Shown: positions 43,547-52,344 of the stretch, in pieces
Layout of the letters: each line of letters begins with the position of its first letter
Numbering within the stretch: the stretch's first letter is position 1
Assembly: GCF_029952525.1 (NCBI RefSeq)
Contig: NZ_JASAOF010000013.1
Span: forward strand, 1 to 64,000
DNA length: 64,000 nucleotides
DNA from: Saccharopolyspora ipomoeae
GTDB lineage: Bacteria > Actinomycetota > Actinomycetes > Mycobacteriales > Pseudonocardiaceae
Direction: 5' to 3'
Made by a program: the position numbers and the translations under genes
Notes under the pieces: model-generated
What the model was told of the DNA's origin: nothing
What the model saw: only the letters and a program-made list of their open reading frames with translations
Database searches by the model: none

Positions 43547-46500
43547 TCAGCTCTCGGCTGGCTGGTCGCTCGCCGACGGGCCGGACGGGCGCGAGACCGC
43601 GCGGCGCCGGGCCCGGCGAACCGGGGCGGCCGGTTCGACGTTGGCCAGGGCGTCAACGGTGGACTGCTGCTCGGCCGGCTTGGACACCACCAGCGGCTGC
43701 ACCGGTGCGCCCGCGCTCCCGGCGGACCGGACGGCCTTGCGGCGCGGCCGGGCACCGTTGGCGGACTCGGCGGGCTCCTGCTTCGGCTCGACCGGAGCCG
43801 CAGGGGCCTCGCTGACCTGCGGCTTCTCCGCGACCGGCGCAGCGGTCCCGGCGGGCTCGGGCTCGGCCGGCTCGGTCTCGGCGGACTCGGTCTCGACCCG
43901 CTTCGACTCGACCCGCTTCGACTCGGCGGGCTTCGACTCGGCGGGCTTGGGCTCGGCCTTCGGCTCGGGCTTGCGCTCCTCCGCCTTGGACTCGGGCTCG
44001 GGCTTGGGCGCCTTGTCCTCGGCCTTCGGCTTGGACTCCTGCTTCGGCTCCGCTGCCTTCGGCTCGGGAGCCTTCTCAGCGGCCTTCTCGGCGGCCTTCT
44101 CCGAGGCCTTCTCAGCGGCCTTCGGCTCGGGCGCCTGCTGCTCGGTGTCCTGCTGCTTGCCGCGGTTGCGGTTCCGGCGACCGCCGCCGTTGCCGTTCTG
44201 GTTGCCGCCGCCGTTGCCGCCACCGCCGTTGCCGTGCTGGTGGTGGATCGGCTCGGTGGAGACCATCAACCCGCGCCCGCGGCAGTGCTCGCAGGTGCTG
44301 CTGTAGGCCTCGAGCAGGCCGGTGCCGACGCGCTTGCGGGTCATCTGCACCAGGCCGAGCGACGTCACCTCGGCGACCTGGTGGCGGGTGCGGTCCCGGC
44401 CCAGGCACTCGGTGAGCCGGCGCAGCACCAGGTCGCGGTTGGACTCCAGCACCATGTCGATGAAGTCGATGACGATGATGCCGCCGATGTCGCGCAACCG
44501 GAGCTGGCGGACGATCTCCTCCGCGGCCTCCAGGTTGTTCCGGGTCACCGTCTCCTCCAGGTTGCCCCCGGATCCGGTGAACTTGCCGGTGTTGACGTCG
44601 ATGACCGTCATGGCCTCAGTGCGGTCGATCACGAGGTAACCGCCGGAGGGCAGCCAGACCTTGCGGTCCAGGGCCTTGGCGATCTGCTCGTTGATCCGCT
44701 TCTCGTGGAACACGTCGTTCTTGCCGACGTGCTTCTCCAAGCGCGCGGCCAGGTCGGGCGCCACGTGGCCGACGTAGGCCTCGATGGTCTCCCACGCGTC
44801 GTTGCCCTGGACGGTCATCGACGAGAAGTCCTCGGTGAACAGGTCGCGGACGACCTTGATCAGCAGGTCGGGCTCCTCGTAGAGCAGCTGCGGGGCGTTG
44901 GCGCCGGGGGTCTCGGCCTTCTCCTTGATGACCTCCCACTGCGCCTGCAGCCGCCGCACGTCGCGGTCGAGGGCCTCCTCGCTGGTGCCCTCGGACGCGG
45001 TGCGGATGATCACGCCGGCGTTCTCCGGGACGATCCGCTTGAGGATCTCCTTGAGGCGCTTGCGCTCGTTGTCGGGCAGCTTGCGGCTGATGCCGGTGGC
45101 CCCGCCGCCGGGCACGTAGACCAGGAACCGGCCCGGCAGGCTGATCTGGGTGGTCAGGCGGGCACCCTTGTGGCCGACCGGGTCCTTGGTGACCTGCACC
45201 AGGACGCTGTCGCCGGTCTGCAGCGCCTGCTCGATGCGACGCGCCTTGCCTGCGAGCCCGGCGGCGTCCCAGTCGACCTCACCGGCGTAGAGGACCGCGT
45301 TGCGGCCCCGGCCGATGTCGACGAAGGCGGCCTCCATGCTGGGCAGCACGTTCTGCACGCGGCCCAGGTAGACGTTGCCGACCAGCGAGCCGGAGCCCGA
45401 GGAGGTCACGAAGTTCTCGACGAGGACGTTGTCCTCCAGCACCGCGATCTGGGTCTGCTCGCCGTTCTGGCGGACGACCATCTTGCGGTCCACCGACTCG
45501 CGGCGGGCCAGGAACTCCGACTCCGAGAGCACGGGCGCGCGGCGGCGACCGGCCTCGCGGCCGTCCCGGCGGCGCTGGCGCTTGGCCTCCAGGCGGGTCG
45601 AGCCCTTGACGGCGCGGACCTCGTCGTCGCTGGAGTCCTGGCGCGAGGAGGTCTCGGAGGGCTCCCGGACGTGCACCACGGTGTTCGGCGGGTCGTCCTC
45701 GCGGCTGCCGCTCTCGTCGTCGGACGTGCCCTTGCGGCGACGGCGCCGACGGCGGCGGCGCGAGCCCTCGCCCTGTCCCTCGGACTCGGCGGGCTGCTCC
45801 TCGGACGTCTCCTCCGCGGGCTCGCCGGCGCCGTCGGCCTGCGCGCCCTCGGACTGGCCGCCCTCGGAGGTCTCGTCGCCACCGTTGTCGGTGTCGGAGT
45901 CGGCACCCCGGCCCCGGCCGCGGCCACGGCGACCGCGGCGGCGACGGCGGCGGTTGCCCGAATCACCGGAGTCGTCGGAGTCGTCCTCGGCAGCGGTGTC
46001 GGTCTGCTCCTCCGCCGAGGAGGGCTCCTCCGCGGAAGTGGTCTCGGCGGGCTCGGGAGCCGCCTCGGTCTGCGGCGCGGCGGCCGGGCGCTCCACCGGC
46101 GCCTGCGGCGCCAGGAACATGGCCTCCGGGGCCGCGAACAGCGGCGTCAGGCCACCGGCCGAGGTCTCCTGCTGCGACGCCGGTGCCGGGGCGAAGTCGG
46201 CCGCGGGCACGGACGCCTGCTCCGGCTCGGCGGCCTGCTCGGCGGCCTCAGCGGCAGGGGTCTCGGCCGCAGGGGTCTCAGCAGCCGCGGAGGTCTCGGC
46301 GACCGGAGCCGCCTCGGCCGTCCCCTCGTCGCCCTCGTCGGCGACCATCTCCGGGTTCAGCGACTGCACGACGCGCAGGGCGACGTCCCGGTTGATGTTC
46401 GACTGGGCGCTGCGGACCGGCTCACCGATCTCGTCGAGCGCCTTGATGACCTCCCGGCTGCTGGCGCCCAGCAGCTTGGCGAGTGCGTGCACCCGGAGCT

Positions 46501-46594
46501 TCGCGGGCAGCTCGATCGTGCCCTGCTCCTCCTGGGTGGGTGTGGGCGATTGCCCGCTGGCGTTGTTCCCAGCGGGCGTGTCCATGTTCAACAT
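43547..46594 (-). CDS. rne: Ribonuclease E/G
   Basis: A 1015-residue RNase E. The N-terminal 290 residues are an actinobacterial extension: an IF2_N-like module (ELPAKLRVHALAKLLGASSR), then an Ala/Glu-rich disordered part and an Arg-rich stretch ([20 protein letters not shown]). The catalytic core follows with the S1 domain (LVGNVYLGRVQNVLPSMEAA), the RNase E domain with MTVIDVNTGKFTG and IIVIDFIDMV, and the zinc link TCEHCRGRG. The last 250 residues are low-complexity Pro/Glu/Lys repeats (EPKAEPKPAESKPAESK), probably a degradosome scaffold. ATG at 46594 has GGAGGAG upstream. Confidence 0.95.
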   Translation of the reverse strand: MLNMDTPAGNNASGQSPTPTQEEQGTIELPAKLRVHALAKLLGASSREVIKALDEIGEPVRSAQSNINRDVALRVVQSLNPEMVADEGDEGTAEAAPVAETSAAAETPAAETPAAEAAEQAAEPEQASVPAADFAPAPASQQETSAGGLTPLFAAPEAMFLAPQAPVERPAAAPQTEAAPEPAETTSAEEPSSAEEQTDTAAEDDSDDSGDSGNRRRRRRGRRGRGRGRGADSDTDNGGDETSEGGQSEGAQADGAGEPAEETSEEQPAESEGQGEGSRRRRRRRRRKGTSDDESGSREDDPPNTVVHVREPSETSSRQDSSDDEVRAVKGSTRLEAKRQRRRDGREAGRRRAPVLSESEFLARRESVDRKMVVRQNGEQTQIAVLEDNVLVENFVTSSGSGSLVGNVYLGRVQNVLPSMEAAFVDIGRGRNAVLYAGEVDWDAAGLAGKARRIEQALQTGDSVLVQVTKDPVGHKGARLTTQISLPGRFLVYVPGGGATGISRKLPDNERKRLKEILKRIVPENAGVIIRTASEGTSEEALDRDVRRLQAQWEVIKEKAETPGANAPQLLYEEPDLLIKVVRDLFTEDFSSMTVQGNDAWETIEAYVGHVAPDLAARLEKHVGKNDVFHEKRINEQIAKALDRKVWLPSGGYLVIDRTEAMTVIDVNTGKFTGSGGNLEETVTRNNLEAAEEIVRQLRLRDIGGIIVIDFIDMVLESNRDLVLRRLTECLGRDRTRHQVAEVTSLGLVQMTRKRVGTGLLEAYSSTCEHCRGRGLMVSTEPIHHQHGNGGGGNGGGNQNGNGGGRRNRNRGKQQDTEQQAPEPKAAEKASEKAAEKAAEKAPEPKAAEPKQESKPKAEDKAPKPEPESKAEERKPEPKAEPKPAESKPAESKRVESKRVETESAETEPAEPEPAGTAAPVAEKPQVSEAPAAPVEPKQEPAESANGARPRRKAVRSAGSAGAPVQPLVVSKPAEQQSTVDALANVEPAAPVRRARRRAVSRPSGPSASDQPAES

Positions 46595-46761
46595 CCAGCT
46601 CCTCCGCCCCCGGGCGCGTCCGGGTGGACGCGGCCGCACAGAGGCATGTGCGATCTTCTAGTTTCCGCCGCCCGCGGGCGACGGCAATTCTTCGTGGTCC
46701 CTCCGCCCCGGACCTGCAGTCCGGGAAGCCGTACGGCGGGTCGACGACGTCACGCCGTCCG

Positions 46762-47556
46762 TCACCCGACCGCGGGCTCTCCCGCCGGAGTCCGGTCGCC
46801 GCCTGAGTCCTGGGCCAACGGGTCGGCAATGCCTCCCCCGTCATCGAGCCGACCCTGTTCCAGCCGGGTCGCGCTCGCGGCGGCCGACGGTGCCAGACCG
46901 GCGACGACACGCAGGGCGCTCAGTACGTCGTCGGGTCGTACGACGGGTGTTGTCTGCCGCACGACCGTAACGAGTATCCCATACGGTGCGCACGCCTCGG
47001 GCCAATCGTCCACCCGGGGGGTCGCGCCGCGTATTTGATCACGCTGCGCAATCGGCCGAGGACCTTCCAGGACCTCGGCGCTGAGGAGCGCGGCGCGGGC
47101 GTCGATGGTCCGCCTGCCGTCCTTGGTCATGCGCTCGACCAGCGCGCTGTCCGCGGCCATGAGCTGCTCGGCCGCCCGGCGCAACTCGTCCACCTCGACG
47201 CCGGGCACGTCGATGCGCCACTTGCTGACCTCCAGCCGGTCCGCGAGCGGGCCCGGGCTCGCCTCCACCGCCGTGAGCAGGTCGATCCCGTCGGGCAGCG
47301 CGGAGTCCAGCTCGGCGCGCAGCGCCTCGGGCTCGACCCGCTCCACCAACTGCAGCTCGACGTACTCGGCCTCGCTGGACACGCCCGTGGGCACGGCTCC
47401 GGCCCAGGACACCTTCGGGTGCGGGCTGAAGCCCTGGGAGTAGGCCATCGGAACGCCGGCCCGGCGCAGCGCGCGCTCGAAGGTGCGCGCCACGTCGCGG
47501 TGCGAGGTGAACCGCAGCCTGCCCCGCTTGGCGTACCGCAGGCGCAGCTTCTGCAC
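46762..47556 (-). CDS. DUF2344 (TIGR03936) radical-SAM-linked protein
   Basis: A 264-residue protein with the DUF2344 opening QKLRLRYAKRGRLRFTSHRD and GVPMAYSQGFSPHPKVSWAG. In many bacteria it is encoded with, or fused to, a B12-binding radical SAM protein of the TIGR03960 type; here the partner gene is 219 bp upstream. The function is unknown, though RNA modification has been suggested from its RNase E and ribosomal-protein neighbourhood. GTG at 47556. The C-terminal tail after residue 230 is Gly/Asp-rich and likely disordered. Confidence 0.85.
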   Translation of the reverse strand: MQKLRLRYAKRGRLRFTSHRDVARTFERALRRAGVPMAYSQGFSPHPKVSWAGAVPTGVSSEAEYVELQLVERVEPEALRAELDSALPDGIDLLTAVEASPGPLADRLEVSKWRIDVPGVEVDELRRAAEQLMAADSALVERMTKDGRRTIDARAALLSAEVLEGPRPIAQRDQIRGATPRVDDWPEACAPYGILVTVVRQTTPVVRPDDVLSALRVVAGLAPSAAASATRLEQGRLDDGGGIADPLAQDSGGDRTPAGEPAVG

Positions 47557-47730
47557 CGGCGGCGCCGAAGGATTGGGGTGATCTCGCCGACTCAGAATGC
47601 CTCCCCGACCATGATCGTCACCGCCGGTCCCCCAGGACCGCTCACGATGGCGATGCTTGCGTGCTCAACCGCGCGGTGACAACACCTCGCGGGAAGTTTT
47701 CGATCCAGACCGTACCTGGCCGACGGTGTC

Positions 47731-47772
47731 GCGCACGTTCGCGCGCGAAACCCTCGCCGCGCGCGAACGCGC
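47731..47772 (-). terminator. Hairpin between the radical SAM gene and DUF2344
   Basis: GCGCACGTTCGCGCGCG pairs with CGCGCGCGAACGCGC with a small bulge. It starts just past the radical SAM gene stop at 47776, so it could reduce read-through into DUF2344. The remaining gap down to 47557 holds no gene. Confidence 0.6.
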
Positions 47773-47775
47773 AGG

Positions 47776-49740
47776 TCAACCGTTGCTGAACGCCGGATTC
47801 CGGACCGGCGAGCCCTGCCCGACCGGCGAGATCGGCAGCAGTTTTCGCCCGGTCGGGCCGACCTCGATGTCGGTGCCCATCGTCGGGCACACGCCGCAGT
47901 CGAAGCACGGCGTCCAGCGGCAGTCGTCCTGCTCGCGGGCGTCGAGGGCGTCCTGCCAGTCCGCCCACAGCCACTCCTTGTCCAGCCCGGAGTCCAGGTG
48001 GTCCCAGGGCAGGACCTCGCCCTCGGTGCGCTCGCGGGTGGTGAACCAGGCCAGGTCCACGCCCACCTCGGCGAGCTCGGCCTCGGCGCAGTCGACCCAG
48101 CGCTCGTAGGAGAAGTGCTCGTTCCAGCCGTCGAAGCGGCCGCCCTCGCGCCACACCCGCTCGATGACCCGGCCCAGCCTGCGGTCGCCGCGCGAGAGGA
48201 GTCCTTCGATCAGCGAGGGCTTGCCGTCGTGGTAGCGCATGCCGATGTTGCGGCCCAGCGAGCGGTCGGTGTTGATCGCCTCGCGGAGCTTGCGCAGCCG
48301 GTCGTCGACGGTCTCCGGGTCGGTCTGCGACGCCCACTGGAACGGGGTGTGCGGCTTGGGCACGAACCCGCCGATGGAGATCGTGCAGCGGATGTCCTTG
48401 CGACCCGACGCCTCGCGACCTGCGCGGATGACCTCCTTGGCCATCTCGGCGATCTGCAGGACGTCCTCGTCCTCCTCGGTGGGCAGGCCGCACATGAAGT
48501 ACAGCTTGACCTGCCGCCAGCCGTTGGCGAAGGCCGCCGAGACGGTGCGGATCAGGTCTTCCTCGGAGACCATCTTGTTGATCACCCGGCGGATCCGCTC
48601 GCTGCCGCCCTCGGGCGCGAAGGTCAGCCCGGAGCGGCGGCCGTTGCGGGACAGCTCGTTGGCCAGGTCGATGTTGAAGGCGTCGACCCGGGTCGAGGGC
48701 AGCGACAGACCGGTGTTGGTGCCCTCGTAGCGGTCGGCGAGGCCCTTGGTGATCTCGGCGATCTCGGAGTGGTCGGCCGAGGACAGCGACAGCAGGCCGA
48801 CCTCCTCGAAGCCGGTGTTCTGCAGGCCCTGCTGGACCATCTCGCCGATGCCCTCGATGGAGCGCTCGCGCACCGGGCGGGTGATCATCCCGGCCTGGCA
48901 GAAGCGGCAGCCGCGGGTGCAGCCGCGGAAGATCTCCACGCTCATCCGCTCGTGCACGCTCTCGGCGAGCGGCACCAGCGGCTGCTTCGGGTACGGCCAG
49001 TCGTCGAGCTCCATCGTGGTGCGCTTGAACACCCGGTAGGGGGCGCGCTCCTGGTTGGGCACGACCTCGGCGATGGCGCCGTCGTCGCTGTAGGAGACGT
49101 CGTAGAACTTGGGGACGTAGACGCCGCCGGACTCGGCCAGCCGCAGCAGCAGCTCGTCGCGACCGCCCGGGCAACCCTCGTCCTTCCACCGCCGGACGGC
49201 CTCGGTGATCTCCAGGACGGCTTCCTCGCCGTCACCGAGCACGGCCGCGTCGAGGAAGTCGGCGATCGGCTCCGGGTTGAACGCGGCGTGCCCACCGGCC
49301 AGCACGATCGGGTGATCGTCGGTGCGGTCGGTGGCGTGCAGCGGGATGCCGGCCAGGTTCAGCGCGCTGAGCAGGTTGGTGTAGCCGAGCTCGGTGGCGA
49401 AGCTGATGCCGAAGACGTCGAAGGCGCCGACCGGGCGGTGGGCGTCCACGGTGAACTGCGGGATGTCGTGCTCGCGCATCAGCTCTTCGAGGTCCGGCCA
49501 CACCGCGTAGGTGCGCTCGGCGAGCACGTCCTCCTGCTCGTTGAGGACCTCGTAGAGGATCTGGACGCCCTGGTTGGGCAGACCGACCTCGTAGGCGTCG
49601 GGGTACATCAGGCACCACCGAACGGTGGTGTCCTCCCACGCCTTCACGGTCGAGTTGAGCTCGCCGCCCACGTACTGCACGGGCTTGGAAACCCGCGGCA
49701 GCAAGGGCTCCAACCTGTCGAAAACGGACTCCACAGCCAC
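47776..49740 (-). CDS. TIGR03960-family B12-binding-type radical SAM protein
   Basis: A 654-residue protein. The N-terminal 200 residues resemble a B12-binding fold (RWCLMYPDAYEVGLPNQGVQ, FGISFATELGYTNLL). The radical SAM core has the cluster motif CTRGCRFC (Cys-x3-Cys-x2-Cys) in VEIFRGCTRGCRFCQAGM, followed by GLTFAPEGGSERIRRVINKM. The C-terminus has a cysteine-rich end, CFDCGVC, that may hold a second metal site. The reaction is unknown. GTG at 49740. The partner DUF2344 gene follows. Confidence 0.9.
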   Translation of the reverse strand: MAVESVFDRLEPLLPRVSKPVQYVGGELNSTVKAWEDTTVRWCLMYPDAYEVGLPNQGVQILYEVLNEQEDVLAERTYAVWPDLEELMREHDIPQFTVDAHRPVGAFDVFGISFATELGYTNLLSALNLAGIPLHATDRTDDHPIVLAGGHAAFNPEPIADFLDAAVLGDGEEAVLEITEAVRRWKDEGCPGGRDELLLRLAESGGVYVPKFYDVSYSDDGAIAEVVPNQERAPYRVFKRTTMELDDWPYPKQPLVPLAESVHERMSVEIFRGCTRGCRFCQAGMITRPVRERSIEGIGEMVQQGLQNTGFEEVGLLSLSSADHSEIAEITKGLADRYEGTNTGLSLPSTRVDAFNIDLANELSRNGRRSGLTFAPEGGSERIRRVINKMVSEEDLIRTVSAAFANGWRQVKLYFMCGLPTEEDEDVLQIAEMAKEVIRAGREASGRKDIRCTISIGGFVPKPHTPFQWASQTDPETVDDRLRKLREAINTDRSLGRNIGMRYHDGKPSLIEGLLSRGDRRLGRVIERVWREGGRFDGWNEHFSYERWVDCAEAELAEVGVDLAWFTTRERTEGEVLPWDHLDSGLDKEWLWADWQDALDAREQDDCRWTPCFDCGVCPTMGTDIEVGPTGRKLLPISPVGQGSPVRNPAFSNG

Positions 49741-49892
49741 GCGACCAGGGTAGAGGTCCCCCGACGGGACGCCGAGCGGGGGCGATTCCAGCCGGGGAGC
49801 ACCCGGCTGAAACCACCCTGACCTTGGCCTGAACCAGTCGTTGGCCTACGCGCAAGCGGCGCAGCCGCGAGGCGTGAACACCACCCTCGCAG

Positions 49893-50017
49893 CCCGCACC
49901 GCCGCGGGTTCTGACACGTCTTCTGGCGAGTACGCCGCGGCGCCGTGCATTGGACGTACACAAGCCGTGGCGCACGGAGTCCAGAAGACGTGTCAGGTTC
50001 CGCTACCCGCACCGCCG
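49893..50017. repeat. MITE-like element with 16-bp inverted repeats and 12-bp direct repeats
   Basis: CTGACACGTCTTCTGG (49911-49926) and CCAGAAGACGTGTCAG (49981-49996) are a perfect 16-bp inverted repeat. The 12-bp sequence CCCGCACCGCCG occurs on both sides (49893-49904 and 50006-50017). Inside, GCCGTGC and GCACGG can extend the stem. It occupies the 302-bp gap between the radical SAM gene start and the ndk stop at 50043. It may be a small non-autonomous mobile element, or simply the ndk terminator. Confidence 0.65.
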
Positions 50018-50042
50018 AGCAGAACGACCACGAGTACAGGTG

Positions 50043-50459
50043 TCAGGCACCCAGGTCGGGGAACCAGAGCTTGAGCTCGCGGGCTGCGGACTCCGGGGAG
50101 TCCGAGCCGTGGACCAGGTTGAACTGGACCTCCAGGCCGAAGTCGCCGCGGATGGAGCCCGGGGCGGCCTTCTCGACCGGGTGGGTGCCGCCGGCCAGCT
50201 GGCGGAAGGCGGCGATGGCGTTCGAGCCCTCGACGCAGGCCGCCACGACCGGACCGCCGGTGATGAACTCGATCAGGCTCTCGAAGAACGGCTTGCCGTC
50301 GTGCTCGGCGTAGTGCTGCTCGGCGAGCTGGCGGTCGACGTTCTTGAGCTCCAGCGCGACCAGCTTCAGGCCCTTGCGCTCGATCCGGCTGATGACCTCG
50401 CCGACGAGGCCCCGCTCGACGCCGTCGGGCTTGACCAGCACCAGAGTGCGCTCGCTCAC
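50043..50459 (-). CDS. ndk: Nucleoside diphosphate kinase
   Basis: A 138-residue NDK that balances NTP pools through a phosphohistidine. Seen are [20 protein letters not shown], the Kpn-loop region and the catalytic His117 in [16 protein letters not shown] at 50459 is chosen because GAGGAGAGA lies immediately upstream; the length matches the family. Confidence 0.98.
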   Translation of the reverse strand: MSERTLVLVKPDGVERGLVGEVISRIERKGLKLVALELKNVDRQLAEQHYAEHDGKPFFESLIEFITGGPVVAACVEGSNAIAAFRQLAGGTHPVEKAAPGSIRGDFGLEVQFNLVHGSDSPESAARELKLWFPDLGA

Positions 50460-50581
50460 GTTCTCTCTCCTCACTTCACGGTTGCGCCAGGCGCGACGAC
50501 CCAGCGCCCGAATTGACCGCAAGCGTATCGACGCAGGTGAACCGACCCCTCCCGGGGCCCGAATCGATCACGCCCGGGTAG

Positions 50582-50644
50582 GTGGGGCCAGATCTCAATG
50601 GAAATCAGGTTCCCGACTTCCATTGAAATCCGATTCCCCGGGGA
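50582..50644. repeat. Palindromic/direct repeat element downstream of the phosphatase gene
   Basis: TCAATGGAA (50595-50603) and TTCCATTGA (50618-50626) form an inverted repeat, and AAATCAGGTTCCC (50602-50614) is nearly repeated as AAATCCGATTCCC (50626-50638). It lies directly after the PhoD-like stop codon at 50647. It resembles neither family A nor B. Confidence 0.6.
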
Positions 50645-50646
50645 CG

Positions 50647-52179
50647 TCACCGCTGCGGGTCGAGGGTCTTGGTCCAGAGGGACGTGCCCTGCTGGTCGCG
50701 GAGGTCGACGGTGAGCTGGGCGGTGTCGCCGTCGATGGTGACCTCGCCGAAGTGCTGGAAGCCCTCCAGCGGGGAGGCGCCCTGGCGGGTGGGGGCGCTG
50801 ACGAAGGCGACCTCCGGGCCGAACGTCGGGTCCATCTCGCTGGGGCCGAAGGCACCGGCGTTGAGCGGACCGGAGACGAACTCCCAGAACGCGTCGAACC
50901 CGGAGAACGCGGCGCGCTCCGGCGAGTAGTGGATCGCCGCCGAGTAGTGCACGTCGGCGGTCAGCCAGACCACGTTGCGGACCTGGCGGCGGCTGATCTC
51001 CTGCAGCACCCGGGCCAGCTCGGCCTCGCGACCGTTCGGCGCGCCGGGCAGGCCGTTGGCGACGGCCTCGATGCTGTCGCCGTCCGGGACGATGATGCCG
51101 AGCGGCATGTCCGAGGCGATGACCTTCCAGGTCGCGCGGGACTTCGTCAGCTCGTCGACCAGCCATCGGGCCTGCTCGTCGCCGAGGATGCGCTCCGGCG
51201 TCGTGCCCGGGGAGTTCGCGTCGCGGTAGCTGCGCATGTCGAGGACGAAGACGTCCAGCAGCGGGCCGTGCGAGACCTTGCGGTGGACGCGGCCGTCGAC
51301 TGCGTCCTGCCTGCGGACCGGCTGCCACTCGTGGAACGCCTGGAACGCGCGCTGGGCCAGCACGTCCACCCGCTTCTCGGTGTACTTGTCGTTGTCGAGG
51401 ATCTCGCCGGGGTACCAGTTGTTGGTGACCTCGTGGTCGTCCCACTGGATCAGCTGCGGCACGTTCGCGACGAAGGCCCGCACGTTCTCGTCGAGCAGGT
51501 TGTAGGCGAACTGGCCCCGGTACTCGGCCAGCGTCTCGGCGACCTTGCTCTTCTCCGGGGTGACGACGTTGCGCCAGACCCGGCCGTCGGGCAGCGTCAC
51601 CGACTCCTCCACCGGCCCGTCGGCGTAGACGGTGTCGCCGCTGTGCAGGAAGAAGTCCGGCCGGCGCTCGGCCATCGCGCGGTAGATCGTCATGCCGCCG
51701 ATGTCGGGGTTGATGCCCCAGCCCTGGCCGACCACGTCGCCCGACCACAGGAACCGCACGTCGCGGCGGTCCTGCGGCACGGTCCGGAAGGTGCCGGTCA
51801 GGCCCTCGCTCGCCACCCGGCCGTCGAGGTCCTCGGCGGTGACCCGGTAGTGCACCTCGGTCCCGGCGGGCAGGCCGGACAGCCGCAGCTCACCCGTGCC
51901 GTCGGTGTCGGGGGTCAGCTCCGGGCCGGGGACGCGCAGCGCGTCGCGGAAGTCCGGGCGGCGGGAGATCTCCACGAACATCCGGGAGGGGCGGTCGGCG
52001 CGGGTCCACACCACGGCTCCGTCCGGGCGCGGGTCGCCCAGCTGCGCGCCGTGGGTCAGCACGGGACGGCCGGAGCGCGCGAACGCGGTCCCGGGCAGCA
52101 GAGCGCCGGCCGCGAGCAGGCCGGCACCGGTGGCGCCGCGGCGCAGCAGCGCGCGGCGAGTCAGGTTCTCGGGGGTCAT
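50647..52179 (-). CDS. phoD: PhoD-like alkaline phosphatase/phosphodiesterase (Tat-exported)
   Basis: A 510-residue secreted enzyme that releases phosphate from phosphomonoesters or diesters. The N-terminus LTRRALLRRGATGAGLLAAG is a twin-arginine-type signal ending near AFARSG. A fibronectin-like N-terminal domain precedes the metallophosphatase core, which shows FLWSGDVVGQGWGI, FFLHSGDTVYADGPV, WDDHEVTNNW and WLTADVHYSA. PhoD enzymes use Fe3+ and Ca2+. ATG at 52179 gives the complete signal peptide. Divergent from the alcohol dehydrogenase gene. No Pho box was recognised. Confidence 0.93.
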   Translation of the reverse strand: MTPENLTRRALLRRGATGAGLLAAGALLPGTAFARSGRPVLTHGAQLGDPRPDGAVVWTRADRPSRMFVEISRRPDFRDALRVPGPELTPDTDGTGELRLSGLPAGTEVHYRVTAEDLDGRVASEGLTGTFRTVPQDRRDVRFLWSGDVVGQGWGINPDIGGMTIYRAMAERRPDFFLHSGDTVYADGPVEESVTLPDGRVWRNVVTPEKSKVAETLAEYRGQFAYNLLDENVRAFVANVPQLIQWDDHEVTNNWYPGEILDNDKYTEKRVDVLAQRAFQAFHEWQPVRRQDAVDGRVHRKVSHGPLLDVFVLDMRSYRDANSPGTTPERILGDEQARWLVDELTKSRATWKVIASDMPLGIIVPDGDSIEAVANGLPGAPNGREAELARVLQEISRRQVRNVVWLTADVHYSAAIHYSPERAAFSGFDAFWEFVSGPLNAGAFGPSEMDPTFGPEVAFVSAPTRQGASPLEGFQHFGEVTIDGDTAQLTVDLRDQQGTSLWTKTLDPQR

Positions 52180-52344
52180 GGGCCCGGTTCTAATCCGGTC
52201 AGACCGCGCGGTGCTCACGGCCGGTCGACGAGCGGGTGAAACTTCGGTGTTGCTTCGCCGCGCCCGCGCGCGCTCTGGTGCGGGCCCGCTCGGACCGATA
52301 GCTTCACGAGCAAACCGACTGGCCGGTCTGACGAGGAGGTCACG

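Noticed and set aside
44234-47038. 934-codon open frame on the plus strand opposite rne
   Set aside because: Shadow of rne; the composition is Leu/Ala/Val/Asp repeats mirroring the Glu/Lys/Pro-rich RNase E tails.
52180-52344. CCGGTC/GACCGG elements as a TetR operator in the phoD-adh gap
   Set aside because: The half-sites are short, far apart and common in this GC-rich DNA; no regulator gene is adjacent.
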